Below, in pieces: positions 16,369 to 25,625 of a stretch of DNA of 29,930 nucleotides. The translations under genes and the position numbers were made by a program. The notes under the pieces were generated by a model. The model did not search any database and was not told where the DNA came from. It saw nothing but the letters and a program-made list of their open reading frames with translations. The stretch comes from Clostridium_AD sp036569345 (lineage in GTDB: Bacteria; Bacillota; Clostridia; Clostridiales; Clostridiaceae). Every line of letters begins with the position of its first letter. The stretch's first letter is position 1. The stretch spans positions 1 to 29,930 of the forward strand of contig NZ_DATCQT010000147.1 of assembly GCF_036569345.1 (NCBI RefSeq), in the 5' to 3' direction.

Positions 16369-16388
16369 AGATAGCCGAGGTGATCAAC

Positions 16389-16778
16389 ATGAAGAGTTTA
16401 AAAAATGAAAAAGGACAATCCCTAGTAGAGTTTGCTATTTTACTACCTGTATTATTGTTATTATTAATGGGAATTTTAGAATTTGGTCTAATGCTAAATT
16501 CATATCTGACCATCAATAATTCGGCTAGAGAAGGTGCTAGACTTGGTATAGTTGAAGGTTCTAATCCGGAAATATATGAATTGATTAAGACTATTTCCCC
16601 TAATTTAGACAGTGAAAATTTAGAAGTAAATATAACTCCAAATGACGGAAGCAGAAAATCCGGAGATACCATTACAGTAGAGGTTGTATATAACTATAAG
16701 GTAACTATTCCTATAATAAGTAATATCCTTGGTAATGTGATGGTACTTAAAGCGCAAACATCCATGAGGATAGAATGA
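16389..16778 (+). CDS. tadE: TadE-like pseudopilin
   Basis: The minor pilin-like protein of 129 residues starts at ATG 16389, with GAGGTG 6 bases upstream; an in-frame GTG at 16380 lies inside that site. MKSLKNEKG precedes a predicted cleavage before QSLVEFAILLPVLLLLLMGI, with Glu at mature position 5. After the helix come LNSYLTINNSAREGARLG, the TadE signature, and a beta-rich extracellular domain. Its stop overlaps an upstream in-frame ATG of the next gene. The probable role is pilus initiation or a structural part of the machine. Confidence 0.9.
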   Translation: MKSLKNEKGQSLVEFAILLPVLLLLLMGILEFGLMLNSYLTINNSAREGARLGIVEGSNPEIYELIKTISPNLDSENLEVNITPNDGSRKSGDTITVEVVYNYKVTIPIISNILGNVMVLKAQTSMRIE

Positions 16779-16801
16779 GCAGCACTGCAGGAGATGATTT
16801 A

Positions 16802-17695
16802 ATGCGAAAATTAGATAATAGGGGAAATGTAGCTATTTTATTATGTTTAGTGTTTACAGTTCTCTTGGGCTTTACAGCTTATGTGGTAGATATTGGTTTA
16901 ATTTATGTGGAAAAAGTGAAATTATCTAATGCTATTGATTCAGCAGTACTCGCAGCTAGCCTAGAATTACCTACAGATGATGCTAAATCAAGAAATGTTG
17001 CTATAGAGTATCTAAGAAAGAATAATGTTGATCCAAGTCAAGTTAAAATTACCATAAGCGCCGATAAAAAAAGTATACAAATGGAGGGAATAAAAACTGT
17101 AAATCATTTTTTCGCACCTATAATTGGAATAAATAGCACTAATATAAATGCATATTCAAAAGCAATTATAGCACCTATAAAATCAGTAACAGGTGGTATT
17201 AGGCCCTTTGCAGTTGAAAAATTCGACTTTTCTTATGGGGATGTGGTAACACTTAAAGAAGGTGCTGGAGATGGCTATCATGGGAATTATGGTACGGTTG
17301 CATTGGGAGGGACTGGTGCAAATGTGTTCAGATCAAATGCACTTTATGGTTACAGTGGCACTATAACAGTGGGAGATATGATAAATACCGAAACAGGTAA
17401 CATGGCAGGTACTACTAATGAAATTGAGAATTATATTAATTCAGAATTTAGCAGTTTTTATGATTTCCAAAGAAATTCTATTAGATTATGGACAATGCCA
17501 TTAGTAGATTCTTTATACGTTGATGGAAGAAAAGCTGTATTAGTAGTAGGTTTTGGAGAGTTTTATGTGGAAGATATTACACAAAACTCAGGAAAAATTG
17601 AAATTCAAGGACGATTTATTAGATATGTAACAAAAGGCGAGATTGATGTGACACAAAGTGATACTGGGGACTATGGTGCAAAACTTGTAAGATAG
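16802..17695 (+). CDS. TadG-like pilus assembly protein (Tad N-terminal domain)
   Basis: The start at 16802 is preferred over ATG 16775 because AGGAG ends 8 bases before it and the longer form adds a polar segment. The 297 residues begin MRKLDNRGN, then VAILLCLVFTVLLGFTAYVVDIG, the single membrane helix typical of TadG-type proteins, followed by YVEKVKLSNAIDSAVLAASL. The outer part (about 90-297) is glycine- and threonine-rich and beta-like, and has no von Willebrand A domain. It likely sits outside the membrane at the pilus base. Confidence 0.8.
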   Translation: MRKLDNRGNVAILLCLVFTVLLGFTAYVVDIGLIYVEKVKLSNAIDSAVLAASLELPTDDAKSRNVAIEYLRKNNVDPSQVKITISADKKSIQMEGIKTVNHFFAPIIGINSTNINAYSKAIIAPIKSVTGGIRPFAVEKFDFSYGDVVTLKEGAGDGYHGNYGTVALGGTGANVFRSNALYGYSGTITVGDMINTETGNMAGTTNEIENYINSEFSSFYDFQRNSIRLWTMPLVDSLYVDGRKAVLVVGFGEFYVEDITQNSGKIEIQGRFIRYVTKGEIDVTQSDTGDYGAKLVR

Positions 17696-17728
17696 GACTA
17701 AATAATTAGGAGTATGGGTGGTGTTTTT

Positions 17729-18706
17729 ATGAAAAGTACAGGAAAAAGATTAGTTTTAGTATCATTCATATTGGCAGTGGTAAGTAGTATAGTAATTTTT
17801 ATATATTTACAATCTTTAAAAACACCAAATATAGCGGTTAATGAAAGAACTATTTTAGTTGCTTCTGAAACAATACCTGCAAGAACAGTAATAGATAAAA
17901 AAATGGTTAAAGAAATTCAAGTACCAGATAATGTTATATTCAAAGATTATATAAATGAATCTTCTAATATTATAGGTAAATATACAAAAGAAATTATTTT
18001 AAAAGATGAAGGTTTCCATAATGCTAAGTTGATAAATGAACTTAATAATGAATTGAGTTTTAAAATAGAGGGTAATAATAGAGGAATTTCAATAAATGTT
18101 AATGGAAGTACAGGAGTCTCAGATCTTATTAAACAGGGAGATTTTGTTGACATAATTGTGTATTTAACAGAGAAGAAAGATGGTCAAAAAATTATTAGAC
18201 CAGATTTATCAAGAATTCTTCTTCAAAATATTCAAGTATTAGCAATAGATAAATCACTTAATAGAGATGACGCACAAAGAGTAGCGGTACCTACTAATTA
18301 CTTAGTAACATTATCTGTGCCAATTTTTGATATAGAGAAGTTAACATTAGCTGAAGATATTGGTACGTTAAAACTGGTGTTAAGACCTTTAATTCCGGAT
18401 TATATTCAGAAGACAGAAGGTGCGACTTGGCAAGATCTTATTTTGGATGATTCAAAACAAATGATTGATTTATTCCCAGATTATAAGACTAAACCAGTAG
18501 CACAAGATAAAGTTACTGTAGGCAATTATAAGTATAAAAAGTACGTTTATTATGTGATAAAAAAAGGTGAAACTTTAAGAAAAATAAGTATATCTTTTTA
18601 TGGGGATCCAGAAAAATATGTGTTAATAAAACAAGTCAACGGAATTTCTGAAGAAAATCTAATTAAAGCTGGAACAGGCATTAAAATCCCGGTACTAGAT
18701 AAATAG
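17729..18706 (+). CDS. cpaB: CpaB/RcpC-like pilus protein with C-terminal LysM
   Basis: The 325-residue protein (start 17729; an ATG at 17714 touches AGGAG too closely) has an N-terminal membrane helix (about 8-27), then a SAF domain (about 40-105; VASETIPARTVIDKKMV) and an RcpC-like beta region with GISINVNGSTGVSDLIKQGD and a long loop. Unusually for CpaB, the C-terminus (275-323) is a LysM domain: YYVIKKGETLRKISISFYGD then INVKAGT-like text, here LIKAGTGIKIPVL. LysM binds peptidoglycan glycan chains. In a cell without an outer membrane and secretin, this may fix the pilus base to the wall; this is inference. Confidence 0.88.
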   Translation: MKSTGKRLVLVSFILAVVSSIVIFIYLQSLKTPNIAVNERTILVASETIPARTVIDKKMVKEIQVPDNVIFKDYINESSNIIGKYTKEIILKDEGFHNAKLINELNNELSFKIEGNNRGISINVNGSTGVSDLIKQGDFVDIIVYLTEKKDGQKIIRPDLSRILLQNIQVLAIDKSLNRDDAQRVAVPTNYLVTLSVPIFDIEKLTLAEDIGTLKLVLRPLIPDYIQKTEGATWQDLILDDSKQMIDLFPDYKTKPVAQDKVTVGNYKYKKYVYYVIKKGETLRKISISFYGDPEKYVLIKQVNGISEENLIKAGTGIKIPVLDK

Positions 18707-18716
18707 GGGTGAATTT

Positions 18717-19883
18717 ATGAACAAAATTAAAATACTAATTGCAGATGATATAGAAGAAACCAGAAATGTAATAAAGAAAATTTTAAATCTCGAAAATGAA
18801 TTCTTTGAAATTGTTGGTGAAGCGTGTAATGGAGAAGAAGTTTTAAAACTTATTCCTAAGGTAAAACCAGATATTATATTAATGGATATTAATATGCCTG
18901 TATTAAATGGTCTAGAAGCTACAGAGAAAATTACAAATCTATTTCCAAATGTTACAGTAATTATTATGTCCGTTCAAGCTGAAAGTGAATATCTTAAAAA
19001 AGCTATGTTCCACGGAGCAAAAGAATACATTATTAAACCTTTTAACTATGAGGTTTTAGTTAATACTATAACAACAACATATGAAAAATATAAGGATAAG
19101 GTTATGAATGGATCTTACTTTGGAGAAGGGAAGAATATAGTAGAGCAGAGTAATGCAAAAATCATAACTTTTTTCAGTTCCAAAGGAGGAGTAGGAAAAT
19201 CTGTTTTAGCATTAAATAGTGCGGTGACTCTAAGTAAGAAACATAATAAAAAAACTCTCCTAATTGATTTAGATTTACAATTTGGAGATATATCAATGCT
19301 CGTGAATCAGTATGCACAAAAGACAATTCTTGATGTTATAGAGGATGGACAATTAGAATCGTATGAAAATGTAAAACCTTACTTATATGAATTTAATGAA
19401 AATCTGCATATGCTCTTTGCTCCAACGAAACCTGAAGCAGCAGAGTATATTGGGAAAGATAGTATTGAAAAAATCATGAAAATTCTAATGAAACAATATG
19501 ATGTTATTATAATTGATACAGGCATTAACTTTAATGATAGCACACTTTACATTTTGGATATTTCAGAAATAGTACTATTTGTTGCTACCATGGAAATCGT
19601 TGCTCTAAAAAACACTAAATTAGGTCTAGGAGTTATGCAATCTCTTGGGTATGATAAAACCAAAGTGAAATTGATTATAAATAATTTTACAACAAAGTAT
19701 GGCATAAGCAAGCTTGACGCAGAAAGAGCATTTAGTGATGGTATTTATGCTATGATTCCAGAAGAGCAAAATACAGTTAGTATTTCAGTTAATAAAGGAC
19801 AACCCTTTTGTGATAGTCCAAAATATGATAAGCTCAAAATAGGAAAAGCTATAGCTTTAATGTGTAAAGACTTAGCAATGTAG
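18717..19883 (+). CDS. cpaE: CpaE/TadZ-like protein: receiver plus ParA-type ATPase
   Basis: The 388-residue protein joins an N-terminal response-regulator receiver (1-120) to a MinD/ParA-type ATPase (147-388). The receiver keeps its phosphorylation set: Asp10, Asp11, Asp57 in LMDINMP, Ser85 and Lys107 in IIKPF. TadZ receivers are often degenerate, so this intactness is notable. The ATPase has the deviant Walker A FSSKGGVGKS (153-162) and LLIDLDLQFGD. CpaE/TadZ places the pilus machine in the cell. GGGGTGA lies upstream of the ATG, 10 bases after cpaB. Confidence 0.9.
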   Translation: MNKIKILIADDIEETRNVIKKILNLENEFFEIVGEACNGEEVLKLIPKVKPDIILMDINMPVLNGLEATEKITNLFPNVTVIIMSVQAESEYLKKAMFHGAKEYIIKPFNYEVLVNTITTTYEKYKDKVMNGSYFGEGKNIVEQSNAKIITFFSSKGGVGKSVLALNSAVTLSKKHNKKTLLIDLDLQFGDISMLVNQYAQKTILDVIEDGQLESYENVKPYLYEFNENLHMLFAPTKPEAAEYIGKDSIEKIMKILMKQYDVIIIDTGINFNDSTLYILDISEIVLFVATMEIVALKNTKLGLGVMQSLGYDKTKVKLIINNFTTKYGISKLDAERAFSDGIYAMIPEEQNTVSISVNKGQPFCDSPKYDKLKIGKAIALMCKDLAM

Positions 19884-19893
19884 AGGTGATAGT

Positions 19894-21222
19894 ATGTCCC
19901 TTATAAAGAGATTAGAAGAGATAAATGTAGATAAAAAATGTAATAAGCCTGAAGAAAAAGAGGCAGATCCTTATTTTGAGTTAAAAACAAAAATACAAAA
20001 TAGAGTCATAGAAGAACTTGATATAGATTTTAATGATATATCGGATCAAAATCAGGAATTAAGGGAAGCAATAAATTTTATTGTTATGAAACAAATAGAA
20101 CAAGAATCTCTGAACATGACAACAAATCAAAAGAAAAAAATAAAAGAAGAACTATTGGATGAAATTATTGGCTTTGGTCCTATTACGGCCTTACTTGCGG
20201 ATAAAAGTGTAACTGAGATTATGGTTAATGGCCCAAATCATGTTTATGTTGAGAGGGACGGCAAACTAGTGCTTACAGATGCTAAATTTAAAAATGATAA
20301 TCATGTTATGCATGTTATTAAAAAAATTGTAGCTCCTATTGGGAGAAGAATAGATGAAAGCTCTCCTATGGTAGATGCAAGACTTCCTAATGGTTCTAGA
20401 GTAAATGCTATAATACCACCACTAGCTATCGACGGACCTTCAATTACCATAAGAAAGTTCGCTGAAGACCCTTTTAAAGTAGAAGATTTAATAAATTTCG
20501 GAACCCTTAGCTCAAAGATGGCAGAACTCCTTAAATATTGCGTTGAAGCCCGTTTAAATATTGTTGTTTCGGGTGGGACTGGCAGTGGAAAAACCACCAC
20601 ACTAAATGTACTTTCGTCGTTTATTCCTGAATCAGAACGTATTGTTACTATTGAGGATGCTGCAGAGTTGCAACTTTCTCAAATACATGTTGTGAGACTT
20701 GAGACAAGGCCTGCTAACATTGAAGGTAAAGGAGAAGTTAATATAAGAGACTTAGTTAAAAATAGTCTAAGAATGAGACCGGACAGAATAATAATAGGGG
20801 AAGTACGTTCAGGTGAAACCTTAGATATGCTTCAAGCTATGAATACTGGTCATGATGGGTCATTAACAACTGGGCATGCAAACTCCCCAAGAGACATGTT
20901 ATCAAGACTTGAAACTATGGTACTTATGTCAGGAATGAATCTGCCTATTAAAGCAATTAGAGATCAAACAGCATCAGCTATCGATTTAATTATCCAACAG
21001 TCAAGACTTATAGATGGTAGTAGAAGAATAACTCATATAACAGAAGTTCAAGGCATGGAAGGCGATGTTATAATCCTTCAGGATATTTTTAAATTTGAAC
21101 AAAAAGGACTAGATACTAAGCGGAAAGTAAAAGGAGAATATGTTTTTACCGGCATAATGCCTAAATTTCTTGAAAAATTTAAAGAAAGAGGTATTAATAT
21201 CCCTGCTGGCATCTTTATCTAA
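19894..21222 (+). CDS. cpaF: CpaF/TadA pilus assembly ATPase
   Basis: The hexameric secretion ATPase powers Flp pilus assembly at the cytoplasmic membrane. The 442 residues carry the N-terminal domain (about 85-210; GFGPITALLADKSVTEIMVN), Walker A GGTGSGKT (227-234), the acidic box IEDAAELQL (253-261), Walker B-like RIIIGEVRSGE (298-308) and the His-box HDGSLTTGHAN (320-330), all standard. The tail (about 370-442) is typical. GAGGTGAT lies upstream of the ATG and the gap from cpaE is 10 bases. Confidence 0.95.
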   Translation: MSLIKRLEEINVDKKCNKPEEKEADPYFELKTKIQNRVIEELDIDFNDISDQNQELREAINFIVMKQIEQESLNMTTNQKKKIKEELLDEIIGFGPITALLADKSVTEIMVNGPNHVYVERDGKLVLTDAKFKNDNHVMHVIKKIVAPIGRRIDESSPMVDARLPNGSRVNAIIPPLAIDGPSITIRKFAEDPFKVEDLINFGTLSSKMAELLKYCVEARLNIVVSGGTGSGKTTTLNVLSSFIPESERIVTIEDAAELQLSQIHVVRLETRPANIEGKGEVNIRDLVKNSLRMRPDRIIIGEVRSGETLDMLQAMNTGHDGSLTTGHANSPRDMLSRLETMVLMSGMNLPIKAIRDQTASAIDLIIQQSRLIDGSRRITHITEVQGMEGDVIILQDIFKFEQKGLDTKRKVKGEYVFTGIMPKFLEKFKERGINIPAGIFI

Positions 21223-21267
21223 TGAATTCTACTTCTTCACTAAAAATATAAAGTGGATGTGATGAAA

Positions 21268-22230
21268 ATGATATATATTATAATGTTTCTTATTTTTTTC
21301 TTAGTTTGGTCATTGATAAGTGCTATGCTACTAACTATTTTATATAAGAAAAAGCCCATTGATAAGCTAAAATACTTTGAGGATAATTATGAAATAAAAG
21401 AAAAAATTGAAAATAAGAAAAAAAATAAAATAAGCATTTTAAAAATATTATCAAATCTAATTCCCAATATTAAATTAAATGAGAAACACGATAAAAAATT
21501 AGAAATCGAATTAATTAAAGGCGACATACCTATTACAGTGGCAGAATTATTAGTAATAAAAATACTTATATCATCAACTTTTGCATTTTTAGCATATGCA
21601 CTTTCAAAGGATTTTATTATTGTACTTTTCATGTTTATTATAATTTGGAACCTACCCAAAGTCGTTATATCCCATAGAAAAAAAGAAAGAGTTAAGACCT
21701 TTAATGAACAATTAAATGAGGGCACAATGATCATCTCAAACTCACTTAAAGCAGGTTATTCTTTTTTGCAAGCCATTGCAGCAGTATCAGACGAGACAAA
21801 AAATCCTTTTGCTAAAGAATTCAAGAAACTCCTGAAGGAAATGAGTTTGGGCATTTCAGAAGATATTGCATTAAATAATATGTTAAATAGAATGGAATCG
21901 GAAGACCTTAGACTAATAGTAAATGCTATTTTAATTCAAAAGGACATAGGTGGAAACTTATCAGAGATATTGGATAATATCTCTAGTACTATAAGAGAGA
22001 GGCAAAAGATTCAGAATGAACTTAAAACACTAACTGCTCAAGGTAGACTATCAGCAATCATTGTAATGCTTATTCCGGTTTTCATAGGTATTTTCATTTA
22101 TATAACTAATAAAGAATATATAATGCTTTTGTTTACTACTCCCATTGGGATCGCAATGATAGTCGCTGCAATTTTGGGTCAAATGATAGGTTTGATTATC
22201 ATAAAGAAAATTATTAATATTGATATGTAG
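21268..22230 (+). CDS. tadB: TadB-like pilus platform membrane protein
   Basis: This inner platform protein of about 320 residues has an N-terminal membrane helix (1-22), a basic cytoplasmic part, helices near 95-135, and a type II secretion F domain (NEQLNEGTMIISNSLKAGYS, then FAKEFKKLLKEMSLG and LRLIVNAILIQKDIGGNLSE) with two C-terminal helices. Several in-frame starts exist (GTG 21253, ATG 21262, ATG 21268). The GGATGTGATG-like site favours 21268, but the exact start is uncertain by a few codons. It pairs with the tadC product. Confidence 0.88.
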   Translation: MIYIIMFLIFFLVWSLISAMLLTILYKKKPIDKLKYFEDNYEIKEKIENKKKNKISILKILSNLIPNIKLNEKHDKKLEIELIKGDIPITVAELLVIKILISSTFAFLAYALSKDFIIVLFMFIIIWNLPKVVISHRKKERVKTFNEQLNEGTMIISNSLKAGYSFLQAIAAVSDETKNPFAKEFKKLLKEMSLGISEDIALNNMLNRMESEDLRLIVNAILIQKDIGGNLSEILDNISSTIRERQKIQNELKTLTAQGRLSAIIVMLIPVFIGIFIYITNKEYIMLLFTTPIGIAMIVAAILGQMIGLIIIKKIINIDM

Positions 22231-22260
22231 TTAGAAATTAAAATAATGGTTGAGGTGATA

Positions 22261-23175
22261 ATGTTGCTATATATTATAGTATTTATTTGTTTTACAATTA
22301 TGTTTATGTTTTTTTATGGGACTATACTTGTACTAAATAAAAGTAAGTTGACCATTGGCTCTAGAATAAAACAAGTAAAAAATATTGATATCGATGATAG
22401 AACAGATATTGAAAAAATATCTTTTTCACAAAGAGCGCTTATGCCAATTTATCAAAGAATAAGTCAATTTATCATAAAAGCAACTCCAGGTAGAAAAATT
22501 TCACTCCTTAAGAAAAAATTAGAAAAAGCTGGTTTATTAAAAAATAAAACCGCAGAGAATTGGTTATATATTAGAATTATGTTAACGCTCATTTTTTCAA
22601 TTTCATTTGGCTTTCTAAGCTATACAATCAAAGCAAATTTTTTTAATTCACTTCTCATATCAATACTAATGATGTTACTTATTAGTACATTTTTTAATTT
22701 TTATATTTCAAAGAAGATTAAAATAAGAAAAAAAATGATTGTAAGAGAATTACCTTATACACTAGATTTAATTACAGTAAGCGTTGAAGCTGGATTGTCT
22801 TTTGATGGTGCCATGGCGAGGGTCATTGCAAATATAAGTGGAGAGTTATGTGATGAGTTTGCAAAAACACTCAAAGAAATACGTATGGGTATACAAAGAA
22901 AAGTAGCACTTAAGAATATGAGTGAGCGATGTGAAGTAAAGGAACTATCATTGCTGCTTACATCTTTAATTCAAGCTGATGATCTAGGAGTTGGCCTTTC
23001 TAATGTGTTAAGAATTGAGTCTGAAACACTGCGAGAACATAGAAAGCAAGTTGCAAGAGAGTCAGCTATGAAAGCGCCTTTAAAAATGTTATTTCCACTT
23101 ATATTTTTTATTTTCCCTTCAATATTCATTATAGTTTTAGGTCCAGCTGTTATCAAAATTTCAAAAATATTCTAG
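22261..23175 (+). CDS. tadC: TadC-like pilus platform membrane protein
   Basis: This is the second platform protein, 304 residues from ATG 22261, chosen because GAGGTGAT lies directly upstream; an ATG at 22246 precedes that site. It has an N-terminal helix, then helices near 100-150 (FSISFGFLSYTIKANF), the F domain (LPYTLDLITVSVEAGLSFDG, LREHRKQVARESAMKAPLK) and a C-terminal helix (MLFPLIFFIFPSIFIIVLGP). It resembles TadB, as expected of the paired genes. It lies 30 bases after tadB. Confidence 0.9.
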   Translation: MLLYIIVFICFTIMFMFFYGTILVLNKSKLTIGSRIKQVKNIDIDDRTDIEKISFSQRALMPIYQRISQFIIKATPGRKISLLKKKLEKAGLLKNKTAENWLYIRIMLTLIFSISFGFLSYTIKANFFNSLLISILMMLLISTFFNFYISKKIKIRKKMIVRELPYTLDLITVSVEAGLSFDGAMARVIANISGELCDEFAKTLKEIRMGIQRKVALKNMSERCEVKELSLLLTSLIQADDLGVGLSNVLRIESETLREHRKQVARESAMKAPLKMLFPLIFFIFPSIFIIVLGPAVIKISKIF

Positions 23176-23185
23176 AGGTGATAAT

Positions 23186-23515
23186 ATGATTAAAGTATTA
23201 AAATATAATAACGAAAATACCATTAAAACGTTCATAGCTGATTCATATACTAAAAGACTTTGTGGGTATATGTTTAGAAAGCAGCCTCATCATGATGCTA
23301 TTTTGCTAAAACCCTGTAATGGCATCCATACGTTTTTTATGAAGTTTAATATTGATGTTTTATTTTTAAATGAACACATGCAGGTTATTATAAAAATAGA
23401 AAACTTAAAACCAGGTCAAGTTGTTACTAAAGTAAAGGGAGCTAAACTAGTATTAGAAGCTAAAGAAGGTACATTTTATAATATTAAGGAAGGAAGTAAA
23501 CTAGATATTTGTTGA
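23186..23515 (+). CDS. DUF192 family protein
   Basis: The 109-residue protein has the DUF192 pattern: LCGYMFRKQP (24-34, in place of GLMFR) and the core CNGIHTFFMKFNIDVLFLN, ending in KLVLEAKEGTF and KEGSKLDI. It lacks the signal peptide some members have. The family is beta-rich and uncharacterised; members often sit near secretion or Tad genes. GAGGTGATAAT lies before the ATG, only 10 bases after tadC, so it is probably the last gene of the pilus operon. Confidence 0.85.
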   Translation: MIKVLKYNNENTIKTFIADSYTKRLCGYMFRKQPHHDAILLKPCNGIHTFFMKFNIDVLFLNEHMQVIIKIENLKPGQVVTKVKGAKLVLEAKEGTFYNIKEGSKLDIC

Positions 23516-23537
23516 ATTTATTATTTTCAAAGAATTA

Positions 23538-23593
23538 AATCGTAAAGAATGATATAATTATATTTTGAATTAGATATATATATTTTTACGATT
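23538..23593. repeat. 9-bp inverted repeat around the ygiQ promoter region
   Basis: AATCGTAAA (23538-23546) and TTTACGATT (23585-23593) are perfect inverted arms enclosing TATAAT (23553-23558). They may form a leader hairpin or flank a regulatory region. No good -35 is seen. Confidence 0.35.
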
Positions 23594-23615
23594 AAAGCAA
23601 AAGAAGGTGGAAGTA

Positions 23616-25625
23616 ATGAAAGAAAAGAAATATTTACCTATTAGTAGGGAAGACATTATAGATAGAGGCTGGATCGAATTAGATTTTATTATAGTTACTG
23701 GCGATGCATATGTTGATCACCATAGTTTTGGAACAGCAATTATATCAAGAGTTCTAGAAAACGAAGGATATAAAGTAGGAATAATAGCTCAACCTAGTTG
23801 GAAGGATACTGAAGACTTTAAAAAATTAGGGAAACCAAGACTTGGCTTTCTTGTTAATTCTGGCAACATGGATTCTATGGTTAATCATTATACAGTAAGT
23901 AAAAAAATAAGAGAAAAAGATTTGTATTCCCCTGGTGCAAAGATGGGGCTAAGGCCTGACAGAGCAACAATAGTATACTGCAATAAAATAAGAGAAGCAT
24001 ACAAAGGTGTTCCTATTGTTATTGGAGGAATAGAGGCAAGTTTAAGGCGATTTGCACATTATGATTATTGGAGTGATAAGGTAAGAAAGTCCATGCTAAT
24101 AGACAGTGGAGCAGATCTATTAATATATGGTATGGGTGAGAAACAAGTTGTTAACGTTGCAAATAAATTAAATGAAGGTATAGATATAAAAGACATTACG
24201 GGAGTTCTTGGAACGTGTTATGTAACAGAGAGTATAGAAAATATAGAAGACTACGTTGAAATAGCATCCTATAAAGAAGTCTGCAATGATATGAAAAAAT
24301 ACGCGGAAGCTTTTAAAATACAATATGATGAACAGGATCCTATTAGGGGGAGAGGTATACTTCAGAAGCATACTAATAAGTATCTTGTGCAAAACAAACC
24401 AGAAATGCCACTTACTAGAGAAGAATTAGATGTTGTTTATGGCTTGCCTTACCAAAGAAATTATCATCCAATTTATGAAAAACTCGGTGGAATACCAGCT
24501 ATAGAGGAAGTTCAATTCAGTTTAGTTAGTTCAAGAGGATGTTTTGGTAGCTGTGCATTCTGCGCCATAACCTTTCATCAAGGTAGAATTGTCCAAAGTA
24601 GAAGTGAAAATTCATTAATAGAGGAAGCAATAGAAATTACAAAATTAAAGGGTTTTAAAGGATATATTCATGATGTAGGTGGGCCTACAGCTAATTTTAG
24701 ACGACCTGCATGTGATAAACAATTAAAAGTAGGGGCTTGTAAAGATAAACAATGTTTGCATCCTGCCCCATGCAAGAATTTAAATGTTGATCATATGGAG
24801 TATTTAAACGTGCTACGGTCGCTTCGAGAATTACCAAATATTAAAAAAGTTTTTGTACGTTCAGGGCTGCGTTATGATTATATTATGGCAGACAAAAATG
24901 AAACCTTTTTTAATGAACTCATTAAGCATCATGTCAGTGGGCAACTAAAGGTCGCACCAGAGCATGTTTCTCATAAAGTTTTAAAATTCATGGGTAAGCC
25001 AGCTGGGAGAACTTATGATAAATTCAGAGAGAAATTTTACAAAGCTACTGAGAAGTTAGAAAAAAAACAATATCTTATTCCTTATTTAATGTCTAGCCAC
25101 CCAGGATGCAGCATAAGTTCAGCAGTAGAGCTAGCAGAATACCTTAGGGATACTAATTACCAACCTGAACAAGTTCAAGATTTTTATCCCACCCCAGGAA
25201 CACCATCAACAACAATGTTTTATACCGGACTTGATCCAAATACCCTTGAAGAAGTTCATATACCTAAAACAAAAAATGAAAAAGCAATGCAAAGAGCATT
25301 GCTACAATATAAAGATCCTATGAAATATGATTTAGTATTGTCAGCTTTGATAAAGGCTGGCAGAGAAGACCTTATTGGTTATGGACCAAAGTGTTTAGTA
25401 AAACCAAGGGTTCAAAAAAATAAGGAGCATTTAGGTAACTCAAATATTGGTACAAAACAACAAAAGGGTAAAGATAAAGGAAAAAATGTAAAAAGCACGA
25501 ATAAAGATAAAACTTTTAGTAAACACCTTAAAGATAAAGAAAAACCAATGAATAATCAAAGTAAGGCAAGTTATGGAACTAAAAAGGATAACAAAAATAA
25601 GGCTAAAAACAAAAAAAGACAATAG
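23616..25625 (+). CDS. YgiQ-family radical SAM protein
   Basis: The 669-residue protein starts at ATG 23616, with AAGGTGG upstream; the in-frame GTG 23607 overlaps that site. The N-terminal domain (about 1-290) is the UPF0313/YgiQ type (LDFIIVTGDAYVDHHSFG, PIVIGGIEASLRRFAHYDYW). The radical SAM core follows, with the 4Fe-4S cysteines Cys309, Cys313 and Cys316 in SSRGCFGSCAFC. A second Cys cluster (VGACKDKQCLHPAPC) may hold another metal. The core ends near residue 600, followed by a 65-residue Lys/Asn-rich, unstructured tail, typical of some family members. The reaction is unknown. It is convergent with the gene at 25674. Confidence 0.9.
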   Translation: MKEKKYLPISREDIIDRGWIELDFIIVTGDAYVDHHSFGTAIISRVLENEGYKVGIIAQPSWKDTEDFKKLGKPRLGFLVNSGNMDSMVNHYTVSKKIREKDLYSPGAKMGLRPDRATIVYCNKIREAYKGVPIVIGGIEASLRRFAHYDYWSDKVRKSMLIDSGADLLIYGMGEKQVVNVANKLNEGIDIKDITGVLGTCYVTESIENIEDYVEIASYKEVCNDMKKYAEAFKIQYDEQDPIRGRGILQKHTNKYLVQNKPEMPLTREELDVVYGLPYQRNYHPIYEKLGGIPAIEEVQFSLVSSRGCFGSCAFCAITFHQGRIVQSRSENSLIEEAIEITKLKGFKGYIHDVGGPTANFRRPACDKQLKVGACKDKQCLHPAPCKNLNVDHMEYLNVLRSLRELPNIKKVFVRSGLRYDYIMADKNETFFNELIKHHVSGQLKVAPEHVSHKVLKFMGKPAGRTYDKFREKFYKATEKLEKKQYLIPYLMSSHPGCSISSAVELAEYLRDTNYQPEQVQDFYPTPGTPSTTMFYTGLDPNTLEEVHIPKTKNEKAMQRALLQYKDPMKYDLVLSALIKAGREDLIGYGPKCLVKPRVQKNKEHLGNSNIGTKQQKGKDKGKNVKSTNKDKTFSKHLKDKEKPMNNQSKASYGTKKDNKNKAKNKKRQ

